DNA from: a bacterium
Lineage (GTDB): Bacteria > Verrucomicrobiota > Lentisphaeria > Victivallales > GWF2-38-69
Length of the DNA stretch: 54,430 bases
Direction: 5' to 3'
Assembly (NCBI GenBank): GCA_021781705.1
Contig: JAJXWI010000011.1
Coordinates: 1 to 54,430 of the forward strand
The position numbers and the translations under genes were made by a program. Below the pieces are notes generated by a model, which was given only the letters and a program-made list of their open reading frames with translations, was not told where the DNA came from and ran no database searches. This document shows positions 1-8,771 of this stretch, in pieces; position 1 is the first letter of the stretch, and the number at the start of each line of letters is the position of its first letter.

Positions 1-672
1 TGCCTCTTTGGCTTTATCCTGCAACTCCTGGGCTTTAGCTTTCGCTCCTTCTATCGCTTTCTCTACTGTTGCCTTGGCTTGGGTTTTGGCGTTTTCTACT
101 GCCTCTTTGGCTTTATCCTGCAACTCCTGGGCTTTGGCTTTGGCGCCTTCTATCGCTTTCTCTACCGTTGCCTTGGCTTGATTTTTGGCATTTACTACTG
201 CAGCCTTGGCTTGATCCTGCAATTCCTGGGCTTTGGCTTTGGCATCTACTATCGCTTTCTCTACTGTTGCCTTGGCTTGGGTTTTGACATTTTCTACCGC
301 AACTTTGGCTTTATCCTGCAATTCCTGGGCTTTGGCTTTAACCTCTGTTACAACTTTTTCCTGTAACTCTTTAGCTTTGGCTTTTGCATCTACTACAGCT
401 TTTTCCACCGTCTCTTTGGCTTTGTCTTGCAACTCTTTAGCTTTGGATTTTGCTTTATCTTGCAATTCCTGAGCTTTAGCTTTAGCTTCCGCTACAGCTT
501 TTTCTTGCAACTCTTGAGCTTTGGCTTTGGCATCTGCTACAGCTTTTTCTACCGTTGCTTGGGCTTGGGCTTGCAATTCTTTGGCCTTGGCTTGAGCTTT
601 AGCTTGAGCTTCTTTCAATGCAGCTTCAGCTTTGGCTTTGGCACTGTTTAACAGATCATCAAAGAAAGACAT
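1..672 (-). CDS. Hendecad-repeat (LEA/apolipoprotein-like) protein, partial
   Basis: This reading frame has no stop from an ATG at 672 to the window edge (224 codons) and continues leftwards. After a short hydrophobic start (MSFFDDLLNSAK) the protein consists only of Ala/Lys/Glu/Gln-rich units. The last copies repeat every 99 bp, which is 33 residues or three 11-residue units of the type AKAKAQELQDK, AKEAVENAKTQ, AKATVEKAIEG. Eleven-residue amphipathic repeats are typical of group 3 LEA proteins, apolipoproteins and hendecad coiled coils. There are no Cys, Trp, Pro or His residues in the visible part and no membrane segment. It starts 50 bases after the clpV stop on the same strand, with a possible ribosome site (AAAGG), so it is probably the next gene of the T6SS operon. 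The function is unknown: a structural rod, a membrane-surface binder, a stress protein or a secreted cargo are all possible. Confidence 0.8.
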   Translation of the reverse strand, partial: MSFFDDLLNSAKAKAEAALKEAQAKAQAKAKELQAQAQATVEKAVADAKAKAQELQEKAVAEAKAKAQELQDKAKSKAKELQDKAKETVEKAVVDAKAKAKELQEKVVTEVKAKAQELQDKAKVAVENVKTQAKATVEKAIVDAKAKAQELQDQAKAAVVNAKNQAKATVEKAIEGAKAKAQELQDKAKEAVENAKTQAKATVEKAIEGAKAKAQELQDKAKEA

Positions 673-721
673 ATTTACAACCTTTATTATCTCACATTTC
701 TTGGGAATTTATTTTAGAAAT

Positions 722-3472
722 TCATTCCCACGAATACGCAAAATTCTCTTTTTTATCGGTTCTTATTGTAACCTTCTTAATTTCTTTTCCCTCAGACAAA
801 CGCATTAAATACTTATTGCTTATCTCAGGCAAAATATTATGCGTTAAGATTGCATCAACCATACGCGCCCCGCTCTCGAGTTCTGTACATTTTTTTGCTA
901 TCTGTTTTACGACTGAATCATCATAAACAAGCTGTATATCTTTATCTTCAAGCATCCGAGTCTTTATCCTAGACAGTTGAAGTTTTATAATTGCACTCAG
1001 CATTTTATCACTTATAGGGTAGTATGGAACAACAGATAACCTGCCAAGAAAGGCAGCAGGGAAAACTTTCAACAGGGGCTGGCGCAAAGCTTTTTCCAGA
1101 GCTTCAGATTCTGGCATAATTTCAGGATCTTTACACATGTTCATTATCAAATCGCTGCCCACATTAGTAGTCAAAAGGATAACTGTATTCTTAAAATCAA
1201 TTTCCCGCCCTTCTCCATCTTCCATCATGCCTTTATCAAAAACCTGATAAAAGATTTCATGAACATCATGATGCGCCTTTTCTACCTCATCTAACAGGAC
1301 GACACTGTACGGTTTACGCCTGACCGCTTCTGTCAAAACACCACCCTCTCCGTACCCGACATATCCTGGAGGCGCTCCTTTTAGCGTAGAAACAGTATGA
1401 GCTTCCTGAAATTCGCTCATGTTTATTGTAATAAGGTTGTGTTCTCCGCCATAAAGAGCCTCCGCCAAAGCAAGGGCCGATTCTGTTTTCCCTACTCCGC
1501 TTGGACCAGTAAGCATAAATACGCCTATTGGGCGACCTGGATTGCCCATGCCTGCACGCGAAGTTTGAATGCGTCTGCTTATCGTATCCATGGCATGACG
1601 CTGGCCAATAACACGTTTTTCAAGAGTGTCTGAAAGTTTCAGTACTGATGACACCTCATCTTTAACCATTCTTCCTGCGGGAATACCAGTCCAGTCAGAG
1701 ATGACAGCGCCTATAACATTTGCATCTACATCTGGCAGGATAAGCGGATTTTCACCTTGTAATTTTTCTAGCTTATTTTGCACCTGTTTAAGGTTTGCCA
1801 ACATAGCAACTTTCGGATCATCTTTTGCCTTAGAAGCAGATTTTGTCGTTTTTTTCTTACCCGTCTCAACTTTTTCAGCTACCGTTTCCGGCTCGGATAA
1901 ATTATCAACCTTTTTACCGTGAGACCTAAGCTTTTTCCGTAGCTCGAGAATTTCATCTACCAATGTCTTCTCTTTCTGCCAGTTTTCTTCCAAAACGTTA
2001 AGCTCACCCTTAGCCACATCAATCTTTTTTAAAACTTCTTTTCTGCGCGACTCGTGGTCGTAACCTACAGAAGTTTCTCTATCGATTATTCCTAGCTCTG
2101 TTTCAAATGTTTCAACCCTTCTTCTTGTATTTTCCACCGCAGAAGGGACAGCATACTGACTGATCGCGACTCTGGCGCACGCAGTATCAATTAAACTTAC
2201 GGCTTTATCTGGAAGTTGACGTCCTGAAATATACCTGTGAGAGAGCTTAACAGCTGCTTCAAGAGCCTCGTCCAACAATAATACTTTATGATGTTTTTCA
2301 AAAGGAGCCGCAATTCCTCTCATCATTATTAGAGCCTTCTCTTCCGTGGGTTCGTCTATTTTTACCACTTGAAATCTCCGAGTCAAAGCAGCGTCCTTTT
2401 CAATGTGCTTCTTATATTCTGCCCATGTAGTAGCAGCTATTGTCCTTAATTGACCTCTAGCAAGAGCCGGCTTTAAGAGATTTGCCGCATCTCCAGTCCC
2501 AGAGGCACCTCCTGCCCCGATAAGAGTGTGAGCTTCATCTATAAATAGTATAATCGGTTGTTCCGATGCTTGAACCTCTTCAATGACCTGACGAAGCCTG
2601 TTTTCAAATTCACCTTTCATGCTCGCACCAGCCTGAAGCAAGCCTATATCTAAAACTCTGATTGAAATATTTTTCAACGGTGGGGGAACATCTCCGCTGG
2701 CAATCCTGAGGGCAAGCCCATCAACCACAGCAGTTTTTCCTACTCCTGCGTCTCCTGTAAGGATGGGATTGTTTTGCCTCCTGCGCATAAGAATATCCAA
2801 CATCTGCCTGACTTCCTGATCTCTACCTAAAACAGGATCTATTTCGCCCTTTCTCGCTCTTTCCGTTAAATCTACTGCATACTTCTTTAACGCTTCCTGT
2901 TTTCCCATCATAGCGGGGGCAACCGCTCCGCTCGCCTCGCCTGGAGCGTATCCGGCGGCTATCGCTGCTGTGTCATCAGAAGAAGATAAATGATTTTCAT
3001 TTGAATTCTTGACTATACTCCTAAAAGAGTCTACCAACTCATCGATTTTTATTTTCTTAAACTCATCTGATATACCGTAAATTTCATTAGCCAAATTTTT
3101 AGTTTTTAGCACGGCAATAATCAGATAACCTGTTCTTATTTTTATGTCTTTGAAGAATAGTGTGGTATAGAGCCAGGATTGCTCCATTAATTCATCAATT
3201 CGCGATGACAAATCTGAAATAGAACTTGCTCCAGTAGGTAAACGATCAAGATAGCCAATTATATCCGCAGTCAATTTAGAGCTATCGATATTAAAATGCC
3301 TGACAATAAAAAATAAATCTGAATTGTCATATTGAAGCATTTGCCGAAACCAGTGCACAAGCTCTACATAAGGATTGCCTCTTAGTTTACAAAATACAGT
3401 AGCACCTTCAAGAGATTTGTACCCGACACTATTAAGTTTTTCAAACAATGAAGCTCTTTGAATATCCGACAC
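722..3472 (-). CDS. clpV: T6SS ATPase ClpV (TssH)
   Basis: An AAA+ unfoldase of the ClpB/ClpV class, 916 aa, which disassembles the contracted TssB/TssC sheath so that subunits can be reused. The N-terminal domain (about 1-160) begins in typical ClpV fashion, with ALF-type and EGATVFCKLRGNPYVELVHW motifs. The first nucleotide-binding domain has Walker A GDAGVGKT at 240-247 and Walker B LFIDEAH. A charged coiled-coil middle region carries a Lys-rich insert (KKKTTKSASKAK). The second nucleotide-binding domain has GPSGVGKT and VVLLDEVEKAH. The start is GTG at 3472, preceded by AAGGAAA. It lies 24 bases after the PAAR-like gene in the T6SS operon, which separates it from housekeeping ClpB. Confidence 0.96.
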   Translation of the reverse strand: MSDIQRASLFEKLNSVGYKSLEGATVFCKLRGNPYVELVHWFRQMLQYDNSDLFFIVRHFNIDSSKLTADIIGYLDRLPTGASSISDLSSRIDELMEQSWLYTTLFFKDIKIRTGYLIIAVLKTKNLANEIYGISDEFKKIKIDELVDSFRSIVKNSNENHLSSSDDTAAIAAGYAPGEASGAVAPAMMGKQEALKKYAVDLTERARKGEIDPVLGRDQEVRQMLDILMRRRQNNPILTGDAGVGKTAVVDGLALRIASGDVPPPLKNISIRVLDIGLLQAGASMKGEFENRLRQVIEEVQASEQPIILFIDEAHTLIGAGGASGTGDAANLLKPALARGQLRTIAATTWAEYKKHIEKDAALTRRFQVVKIDEPTEEKALIMMRGIAAPFEKHHKVLLLDEALEAAVKLSHRYISGRQLPDKAVSLIDTACARVAISQYAVPSAVENTRRRVETFETELGIIDRETSVGYDHESRRKEVLKKIDVAKGELNVLEENWQKEKTLVDEILELRKKLRSHGKKVDNLSEPETVAEKVETGKKKTTKSASKAKDDPKVAMLANLKQVQNKLEKLQGENPLILPDVDANVIGAVISDWTGIPAGRMVKDEVSSVLKLSDTLEKRVIGQRHAMDTISRRIQTSRAGMGNPGRPIGVFMLTGPSGVGKTESALALAEALYGGEHNLITINMSEFQEAHTVSTLKGAPPGYVGYGEGGVLTEAVRRKPYSVVLLDEVEKAHHDVHEIFYQVFDKGMMEDGEGREIDFKNTVILLTTNVGSDLIMNMCKDPEIMPESEALEKALRQPLLKVFPAAFLGRLSVVPYYPISDKMLSAIIKLQLSRIKTRMLEDKDIQLVYDDSVVKQIAKKCTELESGARMVDAILTHNILPEISNKYLMRLSEGKEIKKVTIRTDKKENFAYSWE

Positions 3473-3496
3473 GTTTTATTTTCCTTATTTTTTATT

Positions 3497-3886
3497 TTAT
3501 GCAATATTTGTAGTTGCCTGTCCTGCGTTATTAATGCTGATCACACCCCCATAGCTGCATATGCATTTTGATGAATTATTGAGAGCCGGCATGTTGCCGA
3601 TTAAAACCGTAGGAGATCCGGGCACCCATGGAGCTACCGTCGCAGGAACGCAAGGCATTGGAGTTAAAACTCCCAAAGCTGCTGCCGTAGCCGAAGCAAC
3701 CGTTGGATTAGCAGGACAACTGCACATTCCAAAAGTCGGAATATTAACAATTGGTTTGTTGTCCATAATATTAGCCGCCGGCACATTATTGCACATTGTG
3801 CAATTTGTCGGCAACACAATAAGACTCGTAGGAGCTGCACCGAAAGAACATTGCAACATTGCACCCATCACTACCAGTTGCCCCAT
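3497..3886 (-). CDS. DUF4280-type PAAR-like T6SS spike tip
   Basis: A small Cys-rich, Gly/Pro/Asn-rich protein of 129 aa with the DUF4280 pattern: an MGQLVVMGAMLQCSFGAAP start, a VLPTNCTMCNNVPAANIMD segment, a GMCSCPANPTV block, CVPATVAPWVPGSP and a final ALNNSSKCICSYGGVI. DUF4280 proteins are regarded as PAAR-like, forming the sharpened tip on VgrG, often with metal held by Cys or His. The conserved Cys pairs are all present. No effector domain is fused to it, so it is a bare tip. A strong ribosome site (AGGAGAG) precedes the ATG at 3886. It sits between the lipoprotein gene and clpV, in keeping with a T6SS role. Confidence 0.85.
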   Translation of the reverse strand: MGQLVVMGAMLQCSFGAAPTSLIVLPTNCTMCNNVPAANIMDNKPIVNIPTFGMCSCPANPTVASATAAALGVLTPMPCVPATVAPWVPGSPTVLIGNMPALNNSSKCICSYGGVISINNAGQATTNIA

Positions 3887-3947
3887 ATTTTCTCTCCTAT
3901 AGCTACCATTTTAAAATCTCTGTTTTTACAATAAATTCCGATATCTC

Positions 3948-4439
3948 TTAATTCTTAACATCTAGTACCCCATTACGTACGTTAACATTTAATTTTTCAT
4001 CGCATAATCCCCACCAATTACGATGTTTGAGCTGAACAAACTTCTTCCAGTCAACATCCTTTCTAGCACTATCAGTAAAGTCAGGCGAATAAGCAACAAT
4101 ACATAGATATTCCATATCAGTGTCCTTCCAAACACCCCACACATTATCGCTATAGTCCAAAGACTGAGCTCTAGTAGTTTCTGGACCAAAATAAAAAACT
4201 TTTCTATTCTCAGGATATTGACCTTTAGAGTCAAAAACCTTCATCCAAAAATCATTGTATGTTATTATTTTCATCCCTTCAAATTTATCAGAAGGAATAC
4301 CAAAAAGGTAAATTTCAACGCTTTCTTGATTATTATTCAAATCATTAGTTATTTCAGTGGAATAATTGTAACTCGAACACGCAGTTATAATCACTATAAC
4401 TATCAGAGTCAAGAACCATACATACCATTTTATCTTCAT
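3948..4439 (-). CDS. TssJ-like lipoprotein (inferred)
   Basis: A 163-aa exported lipoprotein: a hydrophobic signal of about 20 residues ends in a lipobox (IITAC-SS), so Cys21 would be lipidated. The mature part is a small domain with VEIYLFGIPSDKF and NDFWMKVFD segments. These recall the strand and F-x-x-A-D-F-F-x-L pattern of TssJ, the outer-membrane lipoprotein that anchors TssM. Its place directly upstream of the PAAR-like gene and downstream of tssM, with no other TssJ candidate in the operon, supports that role. Sequence similarity alone is too weak to be sure, and an immunity or accessory lipoprotein remains possible. The ATG at 4439 has a GGAG site nearby. Confidence 0.55.
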   Translation of the reverse strand: MKIKWYVWFLTLIVIVIITACSSYNYSTEITNDLNNNQESVEIYLFGIPSDKFEGMKIITYNDFWMKVFDSKGQYPENRKVFYFGPETTRAQSLDYSDNVWGVWKDTDMEYLCIVAYSPDFTDSARKDVDWKKFVQLKHRNWWGLCDEKLNVNVRNGVLDVKN

Positions 4440-4505
4440 AAATATTTCATCTCCGTAGCTTCTATGGTTTTATATTATACTAAAAAGGCGTTTGTTGTCT
4501 ATGGG

Positions 4506-7500
4506 CTAATTCTGATACTCATTTATTTTCTTCAATATCAGTTTATGATCTTCGCTTTCAAGACACCCCCTAAGGCATTCAGCTCCCTCGGGCATTGTAA
4601 ATGCTAAATATATATTCAACTCTTTCTTATCTTTAAAAACAAAACTGATCTTTGAAATCCATACACCTATATCTTTATTGAATCTTGCGGCATGCCATGT
4701 AATCGAGTACTTATTATTAAACATCGGCACAGGGCTTGGGTTATCAATCATAAACTTGAATAGTGGCAAAGTCCCCATTAATAAAGATTCCTCCGGCTTA
4801 TCACTCGCTAAACTCTCAAATGTTCTATAAAATTTAATTTTTAGAGACTTATTGTCTGTCAACAGAACTTTGTCAAGAAGAGAATTATCCTTCGTTCTTG
4901 TCAATGCTGCAACTGGCTTATAATCCGCCCCCTTTTGTTCGACACTGACAGCTATCCATACATTTGAAGCACTATCTTTCTCAAAATCCTTTGAATAATC
5001 CGTACCTAGCAGATAGACTTTTGAAACAAAATCCCTATTGGTACGTACAAATGAAATTATCTCCCTTGCGCTGCTTATCCATTGAGTTAGAACAGGCGGC
5101 AAATCTTGCTTGATCTTTATAATCTTCTGAAACTTGACAGGCTGAGCATCTGTTTTGCCAATCTCGTCCTTAACAGCAACATCGGGCGGCAAAACCTCAT
5201 CAAGAGCACTACTTAACTTATCTGCATTACGAATCAAATCTTCATTTGGCTGTAATTCATTAAAAGTAAAGGGAAAACTGGATTTCGAAAGAATATCGAG
5301 ATACATGCCAATTACTGAAAATTCTACGAGATACGGAAAAATAAAACCGACATTTTCACTATATTTTATTTCTTTGTTATTAAGAAGGCTAAAAATGTTA
5401 TTTGCAATTTTATCTTTCGATTTTTTATTATAATCTGACATAAAATCAATGAGGCGCCTTAGTGCTAGGTCATATAACAAATCAGATTTAAAAGTGTCTA
5501 CTTCGTTCGCATACTTTTTTGAAAAATTATTATTCTTGTAATTGAACATTTCATAAAATGGAGAGAACAAGTAGTCTTGTTCTTTTGTTAACATTATTTC
5601 AAGGAGCCAGTTCCGATACAAATTCCTTTTTAGCCCCAGTTCAAAAAACAATGTATCTCTAAAATCTTTGATAACATCGAATTTGATTGTATTATTGGTG
5701 GCATCAAATGTTAATACATGACTATCCGCATTAATTGAATCTTGATCTCTTGCCACTATTGAATATCCCATAACAATCGTTTTGTTATCATCTGACATCT
5801 CCATATCAATATTGCGGACTGTACTTATTAGATCTTTTAAAGTTCTTCCCTTTTTTACCATTTCATCTATGGATAAATTCTGGAAGAAATGTTCTTCGTC
5901 TTTTTCGTAGTTTTTGGCGTCAATTAAAAACTGCCTCATTAAAAGTGTATTTATATGACGATCACGAAGATTCATTGACTTAGGTCCCAAAACATAATCT
6001 TGTATACAATATTCAATAAAACTTAAAACATTGCTTTTATAAACCTCATCATTTGCCATAAAGTCAGATTTTTTAAGTTTGGTAAAACTTCTGCCAATTC
6101 CATACGGCAAACTACTCGAATCAAAAAGCTGTTGTAATCCTATTTTTACTCCAGACAACAACTTTAATTTGTTATCTGTATTTTTATCAAAACTCTTCAA
6201 CAAGTATCTATATGTATCCTCAAGGTAAAGATATAATCCAGAAAATTGCCACGAGCCAAGATAGTAGTGAAAGAAATTCTTTTTCCCTGCCTCATAATCA
6301 CATAGGATTTTTGCGTATCCAAAAACATTAGCAAATATCTCTGCCTTAAAGTGGTCAAATTTATTAACCTTGACTGAATATTCCTTTAACAAAGCTTCCA
6401 TAAGAGGGCTAATAATACTGGTATATAGAACTGTATTTCTTGCCCTGTCTTTTTGTTTGTTTATCCCAGCAGCCCATTCAGACAGTAAATATATTGATGG
6501 AATATTTATTTGCGCATCATTTTGCCTGTAGAAATCCAGAATGAAATCAAGATTATCCTTTCCATTTATCGTGGAGTTTGCCAAAGAATAGTCTCCCTTG
6601 TCGGATAATAAAAGAAGAGGGCTGAATTTTCCATTTTCCCAATAGTTAACGTTCGAACAAATTCTCCACGATTTTGCCTTTGTAGCCATAACCTCTTTAC
6701 TGAGATTATCAGTGTTAGTAAAACTGTAGTATACAAATAAAAAAATTGCCGCCACACCTATAGTCGATAATAAAATTTTCAGGATTCTCATAAACAAAAA
6801 GTAAAAATCTGTGTAGACTATTAAATTACGCTCTTTTAATATCTTATTTCGAAATAAATCTTCTAAGAAAAACACAGAGTTGTCTTTGGTTTCTGCAAGA
6901 GCTTTAGACTGCTTGTCTGCCGGGATTTTATAGTATCGCAATTGTGAATTAACATCAGAATAACTCATATAAGTGTATCTGTTATCACTTTTGATAGCCG
7001 TAAAATAAACGCCCCTTAATTGAAGCGGATTAAAATGCCATGTCGCATTAGAGAAAACATTTCCTACAAAAATCTTTAAAGATGGAATAATATTCTTAAT
7101 AGTTTTACAAAAACAAAAGGAATTAATCCCTGAGTTTTTAGTTGTTAGATGAAGCTTGCCTTGTTCTTTGTATAATGGTTTGTAGATACTATTTGAAAAT
7201 TCTTCAAAATAATTATTAATGCTTTTTTCGTCTAAGACTTCATTAATTTTCAGATCAGATGACCATCCCACCATTTGCTTAGATCCATAGTGTTCGAGGC
7301 TAGCAGCATAGTCATAAAAGCCGTAAACAAGATCTGCTCTATCAATCAAAAGATAAGCTGGAAATCTTATTCTTAACTTGCGTTGAACAATCTCCATTTT
7401 TTTTGCAATATTTTTTGCATTCTCTTTTAATTCAGAATGATCTGTATGGGAAAAATAGTTAAAAGGAAAAGACATGACATAAGAGTTAATAGGAGCATAT

Positions 7501-8042
7501 CTTCTTGCTTTTTTCAAAAATCTTAACAGATACCTGAATTTTTCGTTTAGAGGCGAAGAAGCACTGGTAATATCGAAAAACTCTGGACCTACATCAAATA
7601 CCGTAAACTCCGGAGAATACCATACAGAAAAACCACTATCCTGTTTTTTGTTTAGCTGTAGTAATTTTAAATTTGCTCGTGAAAACAATTCATCCCCGGT
7701 TGCCTCCTCTGTGCTAGTAAATAAAATCAATGGGGTTTTTTTAAAATTTTTATCTTCTTTTTTTAATTTCTTAAAAATAGCTTTCAATTCTGATTTCATT
7801 TTGCCAGACACAGTATCTGTAAGGCTTTTTCTTTTTTTATTCATGAAAAAGAACATCAGAAACAAAGCTATTATGAAAGCAAAGAAAATCACTCCCACCA
7901 CAAGCCAAAACAGAACTGACTGATTGTAAATTTCTTGCTTAGAAAGGAAATAAAGCGCTAATGCGCTAGCTAAAACAACAACAATAGACACACCTACTTT
8001 TTTTGAAAAATAACTCTTAAGAAAATCTAATAATTCATTCAT
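4506..8042 (-). CDS. tssM: T6SS membrane-complex protein TssM (IcmF), P-loop lost
   Basis: A large inner-membrane and periplasmic core protein of the T6SS membrane complex, about 1,178 aa. Two membrane helices lie near the N-terminus (about 20-37 and 47-70), a cytoplasmic domain follows, a third helix is near residue 430 (ILLSTIGVAAIFLFVYYSF), and the rest is a long periplasmic region, as in IcmF. Where TssM usually has GPPGAGKT, this protein has TSTEEATG (about 112-119). The Walker B-like stretch reads TVFDVGPEF instead of VLIDTAGRY, so ATP/GTP binding is unlikely. Some functional TssM proteins also lack the motif. I prefer the ATG at 8042, nine bases after a GAGGGG site, over a TTG at 8051 that abuts that site. 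It follows tssL directly. Confidence 0.88.
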   Translation of the reverse strand: MNELLDFLKSYFSKKVGVSIVVVLASALALYFLSKQEIYNQSVLFWLVVGVIFFAFIIALFLMFFFMNKKRKSLTDTVSGKMKSELKAIFKKLKKEDKNFKKTPLILFTSTEEATGDELFSRANLKLLQLNKKQDSGFSVWYSPEFTVFDVGPEFFDITSASSPLNEKFRYLLRFLKKARRYAPINSYVMSFPFNYFSHTDHSELKENAKNIAKKMEIVQRKLRIRFPAYLLIDRADLVYGFYDYAASLEHYGSKQMVGWSSDLKINEVLDEKSINNYFEEFSNSIYKPLYKEQGKLHLTTKNSGINSFCFCKTIKNIIPSLKIFVGNVFSNATWHFNPLQLRGVYFTAIKSDNRYTYMSYSDVNSQLRYYKIPADKQSKALAETKDNSVFFLEDLFRNKILKERNLIVYTDFYFLFMRILKILLSTIGVAAIFLFVYYSFTNTDNLSKEVMATKAKSWRICSNVNYWENGKFSPLLLLSDKGDYSLANSTINGKDNLDFILDFYRQNDAQINIPSIYLLSEWAAGINKQKDRARNTVLYTSIISPLMEALLKEYSVKVNKFDHFKAEIFANVFGYAKILCDYEAGKKNFFHYYLGSWQFSGLYLYLEDTYRYLLKSFDKNTDNKLKLLSGVKIGLQQLFDSSSLPYGIGRSFTKLKKSDFMANDEVYKSNVLSFIEYCIQDYVLGPKSMNLRDRHINTLLMRQFLIDAKNYEKDEEHFFQNLSIDEMVKKGRTLKDLISTVRNIDMEMSDDNKTIVMGYSIVARDQDSINADSHVLTFDATNNTIKFDVIKDFRDTLFFELGLKRNLYRNWLLEIMLTKEQDYLFSPFYEMFNYKNNNFSKKYANEVDTFKSDLLYDLALRRLIDFMSDYNKKSKDKIANNIFSLLNNKEIKYSENVGFIFPYLVEFSVIGMYLDILSKSSFPFTFNELQPNEDLIRNADKLSSALDEVLPPDVAVKDEIGKTDAQPVKFQKIIKIKQDLPPVLTQWISSAREIISFVRTNRDFVSKVYLLGTDYSKDFEKDSASNVWIAVSVEQKGADYKPVAALTRTKDNSLLDKVLLTDNKSLKIKFYRTFESLASDKPEESLLMGTLPLFKFMIDNPSPVPMFNNKYSITWHAARFNKDIGVWISKISFVFKDKKELNIYLAFTMPEGAECLRGCLESEDHKLILKKINEYQN

Positions 8043-8059
8043 ATCATACAACCCCTCAA

Positions 8060-8767
8060 TTAATTCTCTGTGACATCTTCGTACTGGGCGTTATCTTGAA
8101 TCCCTTTAAATTCTGATAATAACGGCAGTGATGTTTTATAAAATAAAAAAAAGTTAATACCAAAGGCAACTAAGAATAAAGCTATTAGTATCCATGAAAT
8201 CATTCCAAAAGAAAGAAAAGCCTTATAAACAAAGCTATCGCCACAAATTCTTTCATAATTCTTCTCACATAAAACACGACTTGCCTGTTTTAAATGAATT
8301 TCAGGAACTCTATTTGATATTCTATACATAATATTTTCAATTTTTTCGGGATTATTTTCATAATATCCCCTAAATCCTAAGACGAGAAATAAGTAAAACA
8401 CATCAAGACATTTGTCATATTGAGGGTCATTTTTACTATAGATTTCTTCAAAAATATCAAAAAATTTTTTATCCCCTGTCATTATAGCCTTACTGTACGC
8501 CAACCTATTTTTATCCCATTCCCCAGCAATTGGCAAATTCGAGCTGGCAATCATATAATCTATAAAAAAAATCAAAGGCAATTCCATCTTTTTGTATAAA
8601 TCACTAGTTTCTATACCTGCTGCTTTTACCTTACTTTCTATGTCGGCAATCAGTCCAAAAATTTCCCTCACAACTTCAGAGAGTTCTGTCTTGCTTGTCG
8701 TATCTATATCACTTCTGAGAAATGCGATATAATTTAAAACAGGCTCAAATAATAAAGACAAATTCAT
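8060..8767 (-). CDS. tssL: T6SS membrane protein TssL (DotU)
   Basis: A DotU-family inner-membrane protein of 235 aa that pairs with TssM. A cytoplasmic helical domain with the family's ELPLIFFIDYMI-like and GEWD segments and a FYLFLVLGFRGYY block is followed by one C-terminal membrane helix (about 185-210) and a short tail. It has no peptidoglycan-binding OmpA extension, so anchoring to the wall would depend on other proteins. The frame extends 13 codons upstream into tssK, but the ATG at 8767 has a good AAGGAT site and lies four bases after the tssK stop, so I use it. The gene ends just before tssM. Confidence 0.9.
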   Translation of the reverse strand: MNLSLLFEPVLNYIAFLRSDIDTTSKTELSEVVREIFGLIADIESKVKAAGIETSDLYKKMELPLIFFIDYMIASSNLPIAGEWDKNRLAYSKAIMTGDKKFFDIFEEIYSKNDPQYDKCLDVFYLFLVLGFRGYYENNPEKIENIMYRISNRVPEIHLKQASRVLCEKNYERICGDSFVYKAFLSFGMISWILIALFLVAFGINFFLFYKTSLPLLSEFKGIQDNAQYEDVTEN

Positions 8768-8771
8768 ATTG

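Noticed and set aside
69-926. Several plus-strand open frames across the first 900 bases
   Set aside because: They are antisense shadows of the 33-residue repeat gene and of clpV, with Leu/Phe/Gly-rich nonsense composition and no ribosome sites.
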